From Natranaerovirga hydrolytica (lineage in GTDB: Bacteria; Bacillota; Clostridia; Lachnospirales; DSM-24629), in NCBI RefSeq assembly GCF_004339095.1, contig NZ_SMGQ01000013.1:200352-264351 (forward strand): a DNA stretch of 64,000 nt. Reading direction: 5' to 3'. This document shows positions 54,606 through 62,418 of the stretch, piece by piece (the first letter of the stretch is position 1; each line of letters begins with the position of its first letter). A model generated the notes under the pieces. The model ran no database searches and had not been told where the DNA came from. It saw nothing but the letters and a program-made list of their open reading frames with translations. A program made the position numbers and the translations under genes.

Positions 54606-55661
54606 ATGAAAAATATGATTACAAAGAAAATAAGTGTAATGTTAATTCTAATAATGTTATTTTTAGTAGGATGTGGCAATGAATCTGAAGAAGTAGATAC
54701 CTTGGTTATATATTCTAATCGTAACGATCGTTTTGTAAGCAATCTATTAGAAAAATTTACAGAAGATACAGGAATAGAAGTATCTCCTTTACATGGTGCC
54801 AATCCACTTCAAATTGTAGAAGAACAAAATAATGTTAGAGCAGATATATTTATATCTAATGATTTGGGTGCTTTAGGTTATTTACATAGTCAAGGCTTGT
54901 TAAAGGAAGCTCAAGTAGAAGGTATAGATAGTATTCCATCTGATTTTCGATCAGAAGACAATTCTTATTTTGCTATTTCTGTTAGAGCAAGAGGCTTGAT
55001 ATATAACAAAGATTTAATAAGTTATGAAGAGATGCCAAAAAGTAATGAGGATTTATTGGATTCAAAATGGTCAGATGTAGAAAATGGATATGCTATAACT
55101 AGAGGTGGTAATGGTGGTATGATCGGCCATATTTCAGCATTACGTTATGAATGGGGAGATGAAAAGACCTCTGATTGGATTCAAGCAATTAGAGAAAATG
55201 CTGCTGGTATTTATCAAGGACATGGTGACATTAGACGTGCTGTAGGTGCAGGAGAACATAGTTTTGGTTTGGTGAATAATTATTATTTTCATCAGCAATT
55301 ATTAGAAACATCGAATAACAATGTAGGCTTTGTTTACTTAGATCAAGAGGATGATCAAATGGGAGCAATTGCTAATGCTGCTGGTTTGGGTTTGGTAAAT
55401 AATGGACCAAATGGGGAAAATGCGTTAAAATTTATTGAGTGGGTCTTACTTCCAGAGAATCAAGTGGAATTTGTAGGAGAGTCGTTAGAGTTGCTCATTA
55501 ATTCACAGTACAATGCCAATTATCCTGATGTTGTACAAGATCAGATTGTGCCTTTCCAAGACCTTAAAGTTCAAAATATGTCCATAACAGAGCTAGGCAA
55601 TTATTTTGAAGATACAACAGCTTTAATTGAACAATCTGGATTAGCTTTAGATTTAAGATAA
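54606..55661 (+). CDS. Ferric-iron ABC transporter binding lipoprotein (FbpA/FutA-like)
   Basis: Binds Fe3+ at the cell surface. Lipobox FLVGC at residues ~19-22, then a periplasmic-binding fold of the iron class: TLVIYSNRNDRFVSNLLEKF, TGIEVSPLHG, ADIFISNDLGALGYLHSQGLL, ARGLIYNKDL, and GNYFEDT near the end. A YYF motif (NNYYFHQQLL) probably supplies the Tyr iron ligands. ATG 54606 is preferred to ATG 54600, which overlaps the AGGAGGA site. First gene of a three-gene operon under a Fur box. Confidence 0.9.
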   Translation: MKNMITKKISVMLILIMLFLVGCGNESEEVDTLVIYSNRNDRFVSNLLEKFTEDTGIEVSPLHGANPLQIVEEQNNVRADIFISNDLGALGYLHSQGLLKEAQVEGIDSIPSDFRSEDNSYFAISVRARGLIYNKDLISYEEMPKSNEDLLDSKWSDVENGYAITRGGNGGMIGHISALRYEWGDEKTSDWIQAIRENAAGIYQGHGDIRRAVGAGEHSFGLVNNYYFHQQLLETSNNNVGFVYLDQEDDQMGAIANAAGLGLVNNGPNGENALKFIEWVLLPENQVEFVGESLELLINSQYNANYPDVVQDQIVPFQDLKVQNMSITELGNYFEDTTALIEQSGLALDLR

Positions 55662-55676
55662 AAATGGAGAGATGAT

Positions 55677-57311
55677 ATGTTCATCAAGAAATTTAATAAA
55701 GGTATCGTTTATTTTTTGAAAATGAAATGGATTAGTATTTGGAAAAGCAACCCGCCAGGTATGGTTTTATTACTCTTATCAAGTGCAATAGCCTTAGTAA
55801 TGGCAATACCTATACTTTATGTTGTATACAGATCTTTCTTTGCTGGAACAGATAAGTGGAGGCGTTTAATAGATGGAAGTATTCCAGGGTTGCTTTGGAA
55901 TACAATTTCTTTAACGGTCATAGTAATGATTTTTTCAGTAATCATTGGTGTTTTATTGGCTTGGCTAATAGTGCGAACAGACATTCCTTTTAAGAGGACT
56001 TTAAAGTGGTTATTAGCATTGCCATTATTGGTTCCGCCGTATGTGGGTGCAGTTACTTATATCATATTTTTTGGCAGAAGTGGGTGGTTACAAGCAGCTT
56101 GGACCAATAATTCTTTTTTGAGTACTTTAATTGGAGACTATCCAGTTGATATTTATTCTTTTTGGGGTGTATCCTTTGTATTAATAATGTTTACATATCC
56201 ATATGTTTATTTAATTGTAAGTGCGTCATTAAAAAAAATGAATCGAAACTATGAAGAGGCTGCTCAATCGTTAGGAATGAACCGGTTTCAAATATTTAGG
56301 AAAGTCATTCTACCTTCTTTGCGTCCTTCTATAGGAGCTGGAGCAATCTTGGTATCTTTATATGTATTGTCAGATTTTGGAGCCATTGCAATGATGAGGT
56401 ATGTTACGTTTACAGCGGCTATTTATTTTCAAAGGACAAGTTTTGACACTGAATCCGCTGCGGTTTTAAGTTTAGTGCTTATAGCTTTAACATTAATTAT
56501 TTTATGGATAGAATCTAGAAGTAAAAAAAGTAATAAGTATTATCAAAATTCTAATTCATATCGACGGCCAATGGTATTAAAATTAGGCAAATGGAAATGG
56601 CCTGCAACGGTTTTTGCGATTTTTATATTTACAGTATCAGTTGTTTTGCCAATTATGGTTCTAATCTATTGGTCCATTATAGGCATTGGAATGGGTGCAG
56701 TTAACAGTAGATTTTTTGCCTATGCATTTAATAGTTTAAGAGTGGCAACAGTGGTTTCTGTTTTATGTATGTTAGCTTCTATGCCTGTTGTATATTTGAA
56801 GATGAGATATCCATCTGTTATTACAAGAGTGATAGACAGATTAAGCTATGCAGGTTATGCATTACCAGGTGTGATTGTGGCGTTAGGTTTTGTTTTCGTT
56901 TTTAATAATTTTATCCCTGCTTTATATGGTACGTTTTATATTGTGGCAATTGCATTAATTGTTCGATTCTTGCCTCAAGCGATGCAATCAGGAGAATCTG
57001 CATTAAGTATGTTGTCTCCTAAGATAGATGAGGCGGCAAGGAGTCTGGGATATCCGCCATGGAAAGTTATGTTTAAAGTCGTTCTTCCCAATATGCTACC
57101 AGGTGTCTTAGCGGGAGGCGCGTTGGTTTTTGTAAGTTCTATAAAAGAGTTGCCAGCGACATTGTTGTTAAGACCTCCAGGGTTTGATACGTTAGCTATT
57201 AGAATATATGTAGAAGCTTCAGAAGCTATTTATCACCTTGCTGCACCAGCTGCATTATTAATTATTATGGTATCAATTATACCACTAAAATTTATGTTGG
57301 ATAAATATTAA
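55677..57311 (+). CDS. Ferric-iron ABC transporter permease (FbpB-like, double-length)
   Basis: 544-residue permease made of two fused BPD_transp_1 halves, ~12 helices. The EAA loops are visible twice: YEEAAQSLGMNRFQIFRKVILPSL and IDEAARSLGYPPWKVMFKVVLPNM. The doubled form is characteristic of iron(III) importers (FbpB, SfuB). Fifteen bases after the binding-protein gene. Confidence 0.93.
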   Translation: MFIKKFNKGIVYFLKMKWISIWKSNPPGMVLLLLSSAIALVMAIPILYVVYRSFFAGTDKWRRLIDGSIPGLLWNTISLTVIVMIFSVIIGVLLAWLIVRTDIPFKRTLKWLLALPLLVPPYVGAVTYIIFFGRSGWLQAAWTNNSFLSTLIGDYPVDIYSFWGVSFVLIMFTYPYVYLIVSASLKKMNRNYEEAAQSLGMNRFQIFRKVILPSLRPSIGAGAILVSLYVLSDFGAIAMMRYVTFTAAIYFQRTSFDTESAAVLSLVLIALTLIILWIESRSKKSNKYYQNSNSYRRPMVLKLGKWKWPATVFAIFIFTVSVVLPIMVLIYWSIIGIGMGAVNSRFFAYAFNSLRVATVVSVLCMLASMPVVYLKMRYPSVITRVIDRLSYAGYALPGVIVALGFVFVFNNFIPALYGTFYIVAIALIVRFLPQAMQSGESALSMLSPKIDEAARSLGYPPWKVMFKVVLPNMLPGVLAGGALVFVSSIKELPATLLLRPPGFDTLAIRIYVEASEAIYHLAAPAALLIIMVSIIPLKFMLDKY

Positions 57312-57324
57312 TAAGGGGTGAATA

Positions 57325-58386
57325 ATGATGTATGATATAGAATTGAAATCCGTATCAAAAACGTATATAGGTTCAGATGAAGCAGCGGTTAACAATATTA
57401 ATTTAACAGTAGAAAAAGGTTCTATAGTAACATTGTTAGGTCCTAGTGGTTCGGGAAAATCGACTACTTTAAGGTTGATAGCTGGATTTGAAAGAGCTAA
57501 TAGTGGACAAATCACTTTAGCTGGAAAAGTAGTGAGTGATCAGAGCAAATGGATACCACCCGAAAAAAGAGGTATTGGAATGGTTTTTCAAGACTATGCC
57601 CTTTTTCCACATTTGAATGTATTTGATAATATTGGATTTGGTTATAAAGAAAAAGATAGAAAACAAAGAATAATGGAAGTTATTGAATTGGTTAACTTAA
57701 AAGGGTATGAAAAACGTTATCCAAATGAATTATCTGGTGGTCAACAACAAAGGGTTGCTCTTGCAAGAGCACTGACCCGTAGGCCTGTTGTTGTGCTATT
57801 AGATGAGCCATTTAGTAATTTAGATACAGATTTAAAAAACCAAATGCGCATTGAAGTGAAGCGAATTATTAAAGAAGCAGAAGCAACAGCTGTGTTTGTC
57901 TCTCATGATCAAAAAGATGCCTTATCTATTTCGGATAAAATTGTAGTGATGGATGAAGGAACCATACAACAAATAGGTACCCCAAGACAAATTTATCAAT
58001 ATCCTAAAAATAGGTTTGTAGCAAATTTTGTAGGGCAATCCAATTTATTAAAAGGAAGGGTCGATACAGAGGATAATACGGTTGAAACGCGAATAGGCAT
58101 AATAAATTGCAACACAATTGACGGAGGCTTTGATAATAAAGAAGAAGTTCTGGTATCTATTAGACCAGATAGTTTTATAATGGATCATAAGGGTAAACTG
58201 AAGGGCAATATTAAAGAATTAAGTTATACAGGAGAAGCAATAGAAGTTGTATTAGAAGTACAAACCCCAAATAATAAAAAGCATAACTTACTGATTAGGG
58301 TAAGCCCAGATAAAGTGATTCATATAGGAGAAGAAATAAAGTTTAATATTATACCAAACTTTGTATCAGTGATTAAAAAAGAATAA
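57325..58386 (+). CDS. Ferric-iron ABC transporter ATP-binding protein (FbpC-like)
   Basis: 353 residues. Walker A LGPSGSGKST, signature LSGGQQQRVALARAL, Walker B VVLLDEPFSNLD, H-loop FVSHDQKDAL, and a C-terminal TOBE-type regulatory domain (residues ~240-350). The EKRGIGMVFQDYALFPHLNV Q-loop is typical of Fe3+/polyamine importers. ATG 57325 or 57328. Completes the operon. Confidence 0.93.
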   Translation: MMYDIELKSVSKTYIGSDEAAVNNINLTVEKGSIVTLLGPSGSGKSTTLRLIAGFERANSGQITLAGKVVSDQSKWIPPEKRGIGMVFQDYALFPHLNVFDNIGFGYKEKDRKQRIMEVIELVNLKGYEKRYPNELSGGQQQRVALARALTRRPVVVLLDEPFSNLDTDLKNQMRIEVKRIIKEAEATAVFVSHDQKDALSISDKIVVMDEGTIQQIGTPRQIYQYPKNRFVANFVGQSNLLKGRVDTEDNTVETRIGIINCNTIDGGFDNKEEVLVSIRPDSFIMDHKGKLKGNIKELSYTGEAIEVVLEVQTPNNKKHNLLIRVSPDKVIHIGEEIKFNIIPNFVSVIKKE

Positions 58387-58396
58387 AGGTGAGTAT

Positions 58397-58446
58397 AAAA
58401 AAATCATTCAAAAGAGAATAACCTCTTTTTGAATGATTTTTTATTT
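58397..58446. terminator. Bidirectional terminator between fbpC and the lipid kinase gene
   Basis: Stem of about 17 bp (58399-58415 with 58423-58440, one bulge) with A and T tracts. It overlaps the last bases of the leftward kinase gene. Confidence 0.88.
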
Positions 58447-59331
58447 ATTGAGCATAAATGTGATAGACTTTGTTATATTAGTGATTTGTACTTGCTTTTT
58501 TTCACCACTATTTTCTCCATCTAGGCACCAAGGAATTTCTACCAAAGATGTAATTTTAATGTTACCTGTTCTAAAAAACAAAACTTTCTTTTTGTCATAA
58601 TTTTGTTTAAGCAACCCCATAACTATATTTGTAAGATCTATAGGATTATTTGAAGATTTTATGAGTAAAACCTCAAATAAGCCATCATTTAAAATAACAT
58701 CATCAGAATTTAATTTCAAAAATCCAGCAATAGACGTTGAGTTGGTAATAGAGCCAAATACAAAGTCATCTTCAATCACTTGGTCATCGCATTCAATTTT
58801 TAGGTGATAAGACTTAATTTCTGTTAAATGCTTAACCCCTTCTAAAAAATAAGATAATCGACCAACAGCGTTCTTAAATTTCTGCGGTGTTGTATAAGGT
58901 ACTTTTGTAAAAGCACCAAAAGCGGCTATATATGTAAAAAACTTATCATTAAGTGAACCAATATCATATAGATAAGCCTTACCATTAATAATATCATTGG
59001 CGGCTTCATATATATCTTTAGAGATATTAAGACTGGTTGCTAAATCATTTGTTGTACCCGTAGGAATATATCCTAATAAAACCTTAGAGGGTTGTTGCAT
59101 AAGTCCGCTAACCACTTCATTTAAAGTACCATCTCCTCCACAACAGATAATGATATCAAAATGAGAGGCTTTTTCTTTTACGATGGTTACAGCATGGCGA
59201 CTGTATTGGGTTGGAAATGTTGTGATTTCATAATTGTTTTTTGTAAATAGGTCAATTAAAGTAAATAAATTATTCTTTGCTTGCATTTTCCCAGCTTTTG
59301 GGTTGAAGATTAACATAGCCTTTTTTTCCAA
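58441..59331 (-). CDS. Diacylglycerol kinase-family lipid kinase
   Basis: 296 residues. DAGK catalytic domain: LIFNPKAG at the N-terminus, IICCGGDGTLNEVVSGL (nucleotide site) and GYIPTGTTNDLATSLNI. The C-terminal half has the usual beta-rich domain with LNDGLFEVLLI. YegS/BmrU-type enzymes phosphorylate diacylglycerol or related lipids at the membrane. TTG start at 59331 with AGGTGA six bases upstream. Single gene on the minus strand. Confidence 0.9.
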   Translation of the reverse strand: MEKKAMLIFNPKAGKMQAKNNLFTLIDLFTKNNYEITTFPTQYSRHAVTIVKEKASHFDIIICCGGDGTLNEVVSGLMQQPSKVLLGYIPTGTTNDLATSLNISKDIYEAANDIINGKAYLYDIGSLNDKFFTYIAAFGAFTKVPYTTPQKFKNAVGRLSYFLEGVKHLTEIKSYHLKIECDDQVIEDDFVFGSITNSTSIAGFLKLNSDDVILNDGLFEVLLIKSSNNPIDLTNIVMGLLKQNYDKKKVLFFRTGNIKITSLVEIPWCLDGENSGEKKQVQITNITKSITFMLNK

Positions 59332-59365
59332 AATATCACCTGCTTTCTCAATATAAAAAAAGAAT

Positions 59366-59474
59366 GTTAATATGAAAATGTAAAAAGGAAACTTGCTCGC
59401 AAGGATTTAGTTTTTACATTTTCAGCGAAACTTGTGTCTCTTACGCCAGTAAGAGGCATAAGTTGAGTTAATAT
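59366..59474 (+). repeat. Dispersed structured repeat, copy E (full length)
   Basis: Perfect 14-bp helix (59373-59386 with 59411-59424) closing the 24-nt loop (59387-59410, CTTG-CTCG-CAAG-GATTTAG), then a 16-bp hairpin with G-T pairs (59429-59444 with 59449-59464, loop GCCA). GTTAATAT is present at both ends (59367-59374 and 59467-59474). It is antisense to both neighbouring genes. Confidence 0.85.
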
Positions 59475-59747
59475 TATTTTACAATAAAAAGCAAATTATT
59501 AAAAGCAATTACTTTATAGAAACCATCTTTTGATAGTATTCCGATGACTAAACAATATGTTGGTGAGTGATTTTCAAGAACTATATGAGTTCTAAAGAAG
59601 CAAGTGAGGGGTGGGAAATAAGTGATTACCGAATTCGGGTGCTTTGCAATAGAGAGGAATACTCTTACATTGTCAGAGACGAAGGTTGTGATTGAAAGAG
59701 TTACCATTCATACTAAAAGAAGGTGTCTTATTAAGAAGGTAATGGTA
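59475..59747. other. Gene-free stretch with unconvincing overlapping frames
   Basis: A leftward 77-codon frame (59707-59474) and a rightward 60-codon frame from GTG 59622 overlap on opposite strands. The rightward one has a GGGGTGGG site but runs into the MerR gene; the leftward one has no ribosome site. Neither was recognised. Could be remnant sequence. Confidence 0.35.
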
Positions 59748-60536
59748 TTAACTTTTATTAATGTTAACTCTCATTTGCACAGTCAAATGGATTTTTGTCT
59801 TTGAAAAAGAATAAGTAGTAAAATCTTCTACTATAACAAATTCACCTATAGGTTCATATCCAGCATCTGTACATTTTTGAAGCACAAGGTTTTGGATTTC
59901 CTCTAGTTCACTAAAGTTACTAATATTAATATTCATACAGAAATAGTAGCCTTCTTCTAGTGTATAAGTAGAAAAATCAGATAACTTTTTATCGTCTCTG
60001 TAAACAGAGAGACAGCTTATATTCATAGAACCAGTGATAATTGTAAAAATTAAATAATTATTACCAGAATAGTTTAAATTATATTTTTGCACTAAATCGT
60101 GTACTTCTTTTTCAGTCTTACCTATATTTATATCATTGTCAACAATATAAAGCGTACGTTTTGGGAAATACATCATTTTTTCAGCGTTGGTTTGAAAATC
60201 CATATAACTTTTTCTTAATTTATTGACGGAATTTAAGCTTCTTTTTAGCCGTAACATTTCATTATCAATTTGTTGTTCAATTCTGTCTAATATCTCAAGA
60301 AAATCATAGTCACTTTTTTGGTTTAGAATGTCTTTAATTTCAGCTATAGAAAGATTAAGTTTTCTAAAAGAAATAATAATTTCAAGGATGTCAAGTTCTC
60401 TATAGGAGTAAAGCCTATATCCATTGTCATCAATTAGATGAGGGTTTAGCAATCCTTTTTTTTCATAAAAGCGTATTTTTGAAGTAGTTAGCTCACAAAG
60501 GGTAGCCAGCTCGCCTATTGTTAAAAATTTTCTCAA
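59748..60536 (-). CDS. MerR-family multidrug-type regulator
   Basis: 262 residues. MerR HTH: FLTIGELATLCELTTSKIRFYEKKGLLNP, then YRLYSYRELD; a dimerisation coiled coil (~75-115); a C-terminal GyrI-like effector domain. TTG 60536 is chosen because AGGAGG (60546-60551) lies nine bases before it; a start at 60557 would bury that site. Divergent from the MATE exporter gene, whose promoter has a 19-base spacer with a perfect dyad. Likely a BmrR-like drug sensor. Confidence 0.87.
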   Translation of the reverse strand: MRKFLTIGELATLCELTTSKIRFYEKKGLLNPHLIDDNGYRLYSYRELDILEIIISFRKLNLSIAEIKDILNQKSDYDFLEILDRIEQQIDNEMLRLKRSLNSVNKLRKSYMDFQTNAEKMMYFPKRTLYIVDNDINIGKTEKEVHDLVQKYNLNYSGNNYLIFTIITGSMNISCLSVYRDDKKLSDFSTYTLEEGYYFCMNINISNFSELEEIQNLVLQKCTDAGYEPIGEFVIVEDFTTYSFSKTKIHLTVQMRVNINKS

Positions 60537-60550
60537 TTTATAAATCCTCC

Positions 60551-60581
60551 TTGACATTAAACCTAGTTGAAGGTTTATTAT
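60551..60581 (+). promoter_or_regulatory. MerR-controlled promoter of the MATE gene
   Basis: TTGACA (60551-60556), 19-base spacer, TATTAT (60576-60581). The dyad AAACCT-N6-AGGTTT occupies 60559-60576, centred in the spacer: the textbook MerR activation layout. Confidence 0.85.
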
Positions 60582-60647
60582 AGCATTTGTAATTAATTAA
60601 TTCAAATAGGTTAGTTATGAAAGGCCAATAATGATGAGGTGATTAGG

Positions 60648-62000
60648 TTGAAAGAAAATAGATCTTTAGATTTAGGAAAAACAAATATTAATAAAATATT
60701 TTGGAGGTATGTCATACCATCTATACTGATGATGATTGTTCAAGGTACAGCTGCTTTTATTGATTCTCTCTTTGTAGGACGATATGTGGGAGCAGACGGA
60801 TTGGCAGCAATAACATTAGTGATGCCGTTGCTGATGTTGTTAATAGGTTTTGGGATAATGATTGCTGTTGGAGGAACAACGCTTGCAGGAATTGAAAAAG
60901 GTGCAGAAAACTTCAAAAGAAGCAATAATCTATTTAATGTAACAACAAGCTTGCTGTTAGTTACAGGATTAATTGGAGCGATCGTTATTTATACAATGAT
61001 TCCTGTGATGGCTAAGTTCACAGGTGCCCAAGGAGCTGTTCTAACTCACACTATAAAATATAGCACTTATATGAGTTGTTTTGCTCCTTTCTTTCTTTTG
61101 AATTTTGCTTTTGCTTTTTTCCTTAAGCTTGATGGAAAACCAGTTACAGTAGTTCTTATTATGCTAAGTGGTACATTAACAAACATATTGCTAGATTATC
61201 TGCTGATTCTAAAATTTGGTTTGGGTATTAAAGGAGCTGCCATAGCGACAGGTCTATCACAGGCCATACCTTTTGCTATTTTTCTTGGTTTTGTAGTTTT
61301 TAAATCTAGTTGGAAAATAAAAAAACCAAAATTTTATCTAAATGAAGTAGGACGCATTTTTTTTAATGGTTTGTCTGAGTTTTTAAGCAATATTGCTTTA
61401 GCCATAACTGGAGTATTGTTTAATTACATCATTATGGCAAAGAGTGGTAGCGATGGTGTTGCAGCATATGCCGTTGCTATGCAAATTGCTGGAATTGCAA
61501 CTTATATAGGTTATGGCATCGCAGAGGGTAGTCAAGTAGCGGTTAGTTATAACTTTGGGGCGGAAAATTACACAAGGGTAAAGAATATAAGAAACTTGTC
61601 ATTAAAGGTAAGCTTTATTTTAGGCGTCCTGACTGCTATAACTTTGTTTTTATTTGGAAACCAGTTAGCGGGGATATTTGTAAGTGAAAGTGAAGTCGCT
61701 TACATGGCTATGGATATCTTAGGATATTATGCAGTGTCTTTTCTTTTCCTTGGCATCAATATTAATGTGGGGACTTATTTCACTGCGATTAATGATCCTG
61801 TGCGATCTACAATTATTACGGTATACAGAAGTTTAGTTGCTACTGTTTTAGGATTGCTATTGCTTCCTCTAATTTTTGGGGACCAAGGCATATGGTTGAC
61901 AATTATATTTATTGAGGTGAGCACGTTTATTATTGCATTCTTTATGTTAAAAAGAAATCCTTTGGGTAAGGCTATTTCAAGCCAAAGTCCAGCTGTTTAA
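60648..62000 (+). CDS. MATE-family efflux transporter
   Basis: 450-residue exporter with 12 hydrophobic helices in two MatE repeats. Typical segments: FIDSLFVGRYVGADGLAAITLVMP, GGTTLAGIEKGAE, LDGKPVTVVLIMLSGTLTNILLDYLLI, and in the second half YGIAEGSQVAVSYNFGA. Na+- or H+-coupled drug export. TTG 60648 with GAGGTGA five bases upstream is preferred over GTG 60639. Regulated by the divergent MerR protein. Confidence 0.92.
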   Translation: MKENRSLDLGKTNINKIFWRYVIPSILMMIVQGTAAFIDSLFVGRYVGADGLAAITLVMPLLMLLIGFGIMIAVGGTTLAGIEKGAENFKRSNNLFNVTTSLLLVTGLIGAIVIYTMIPVMAKFTGAQGAVLTHTIKYSTYMSCFAPFFLLNFAFAFFLKLDGKPVTVVLIMLSGTLTNILLDYLLILKFGLGIKGAAIATGLSQAIPFAIFLGFVVFKSSWKIKKPKFYLNEVGRIFFNGLSEFLSNIALAITGVLFNYIIMAKSGSDGVAAYAVAMQIAGIATYIGYGIAEGSQVAVSYNFGAENYTRVKNIRNLSLKVSFILGVLTAITLFLFGNQLAGIFVSESEVAYMAMDILGYYAVSFLFLGININVGTYFTAINDPVRSTIITVYRSLVATVLGLLLLPLIFGDQGIWLTIIFIEVSTFIIAFFMLKRNPLGKAISSQSPAV

Positions 62001-62055
62001 AAAAATATAAAATTAGAATTGTTTGGGCGAGAATAAGACAAAAGGAATGTAGGTT

Positions 62056-62183
62056 ATGAAAAAAGTATATATAGGTTGTAGTGCAGAAGTCATATAAGCC
62101 ATATAATAGCAGATAGAATAAATAAAACAACGCTAGAACAATTAGATAATATCCCCCCAATAGCTCAAGGTAAAAGAACTTAG
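62056..62183 (+). pseudogene. Frameshifted small gene remnant
   Basis: ATG 62056, after an AGG-rich site, encodes MKKVYIGCSAEVI and stops. In the next frame (62088-62183) the reading continues as SHISHIIADRINKTTLEQLD, then NIPPIAQGKRT and a stop. Both parts look coding, so one frameshift in a short gene of ~42 codons or a fragment is likely. Not recognised. The rest of 62001-62310 shows nothing else. Confidence 0.4.
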
Positions 62184-62310
62184 TCATTTAGAGTAATGGG
62201 TTCTTTAAGACTTGCTTAGAAAATGTAAGGAAATATCTGTAAAAATCTTTCCTGCAATTAATTGACACGATCCTACAGACCCAAAAAAAAGTGGTGAAAA
62301 AGCAAATAAA

Positions 62311-62364
62311 ATTATTGAATATCAATAATATATTATTGAGAAACATATTTTTTTGTGCTATAAT
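62311..62364 (+). promoter_or_regulatory. Promoter of the tolC-like operon with an upstream dyad
   Basis: TTGAGA (62336-62341), 17 bases, perfect TATAAT (62359-62364). Just upstream, ATTATTGA-ATA-TCAATAAT (62311-62329) is a perfect inverted repeat, and ATTATTGAG repeats the half-site into the -35. Possible TetR- or MarR-type operator. Confidence 0.65.
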
Positions 62365-62418
62365 TCATTTCAGTGATGTAAAAAATAATACTCAATTAAA
62401 AATTAGGAGGTTTTATAA

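Noticed and set aside
59474-59707. Leftward 77-codon frame between the MerR and lipid kinase genes
   Set aside because: Composition looks somewhat protein-like but there is no ribosome site, no recognised domain, and an equally good frame overlaps on the other strand.
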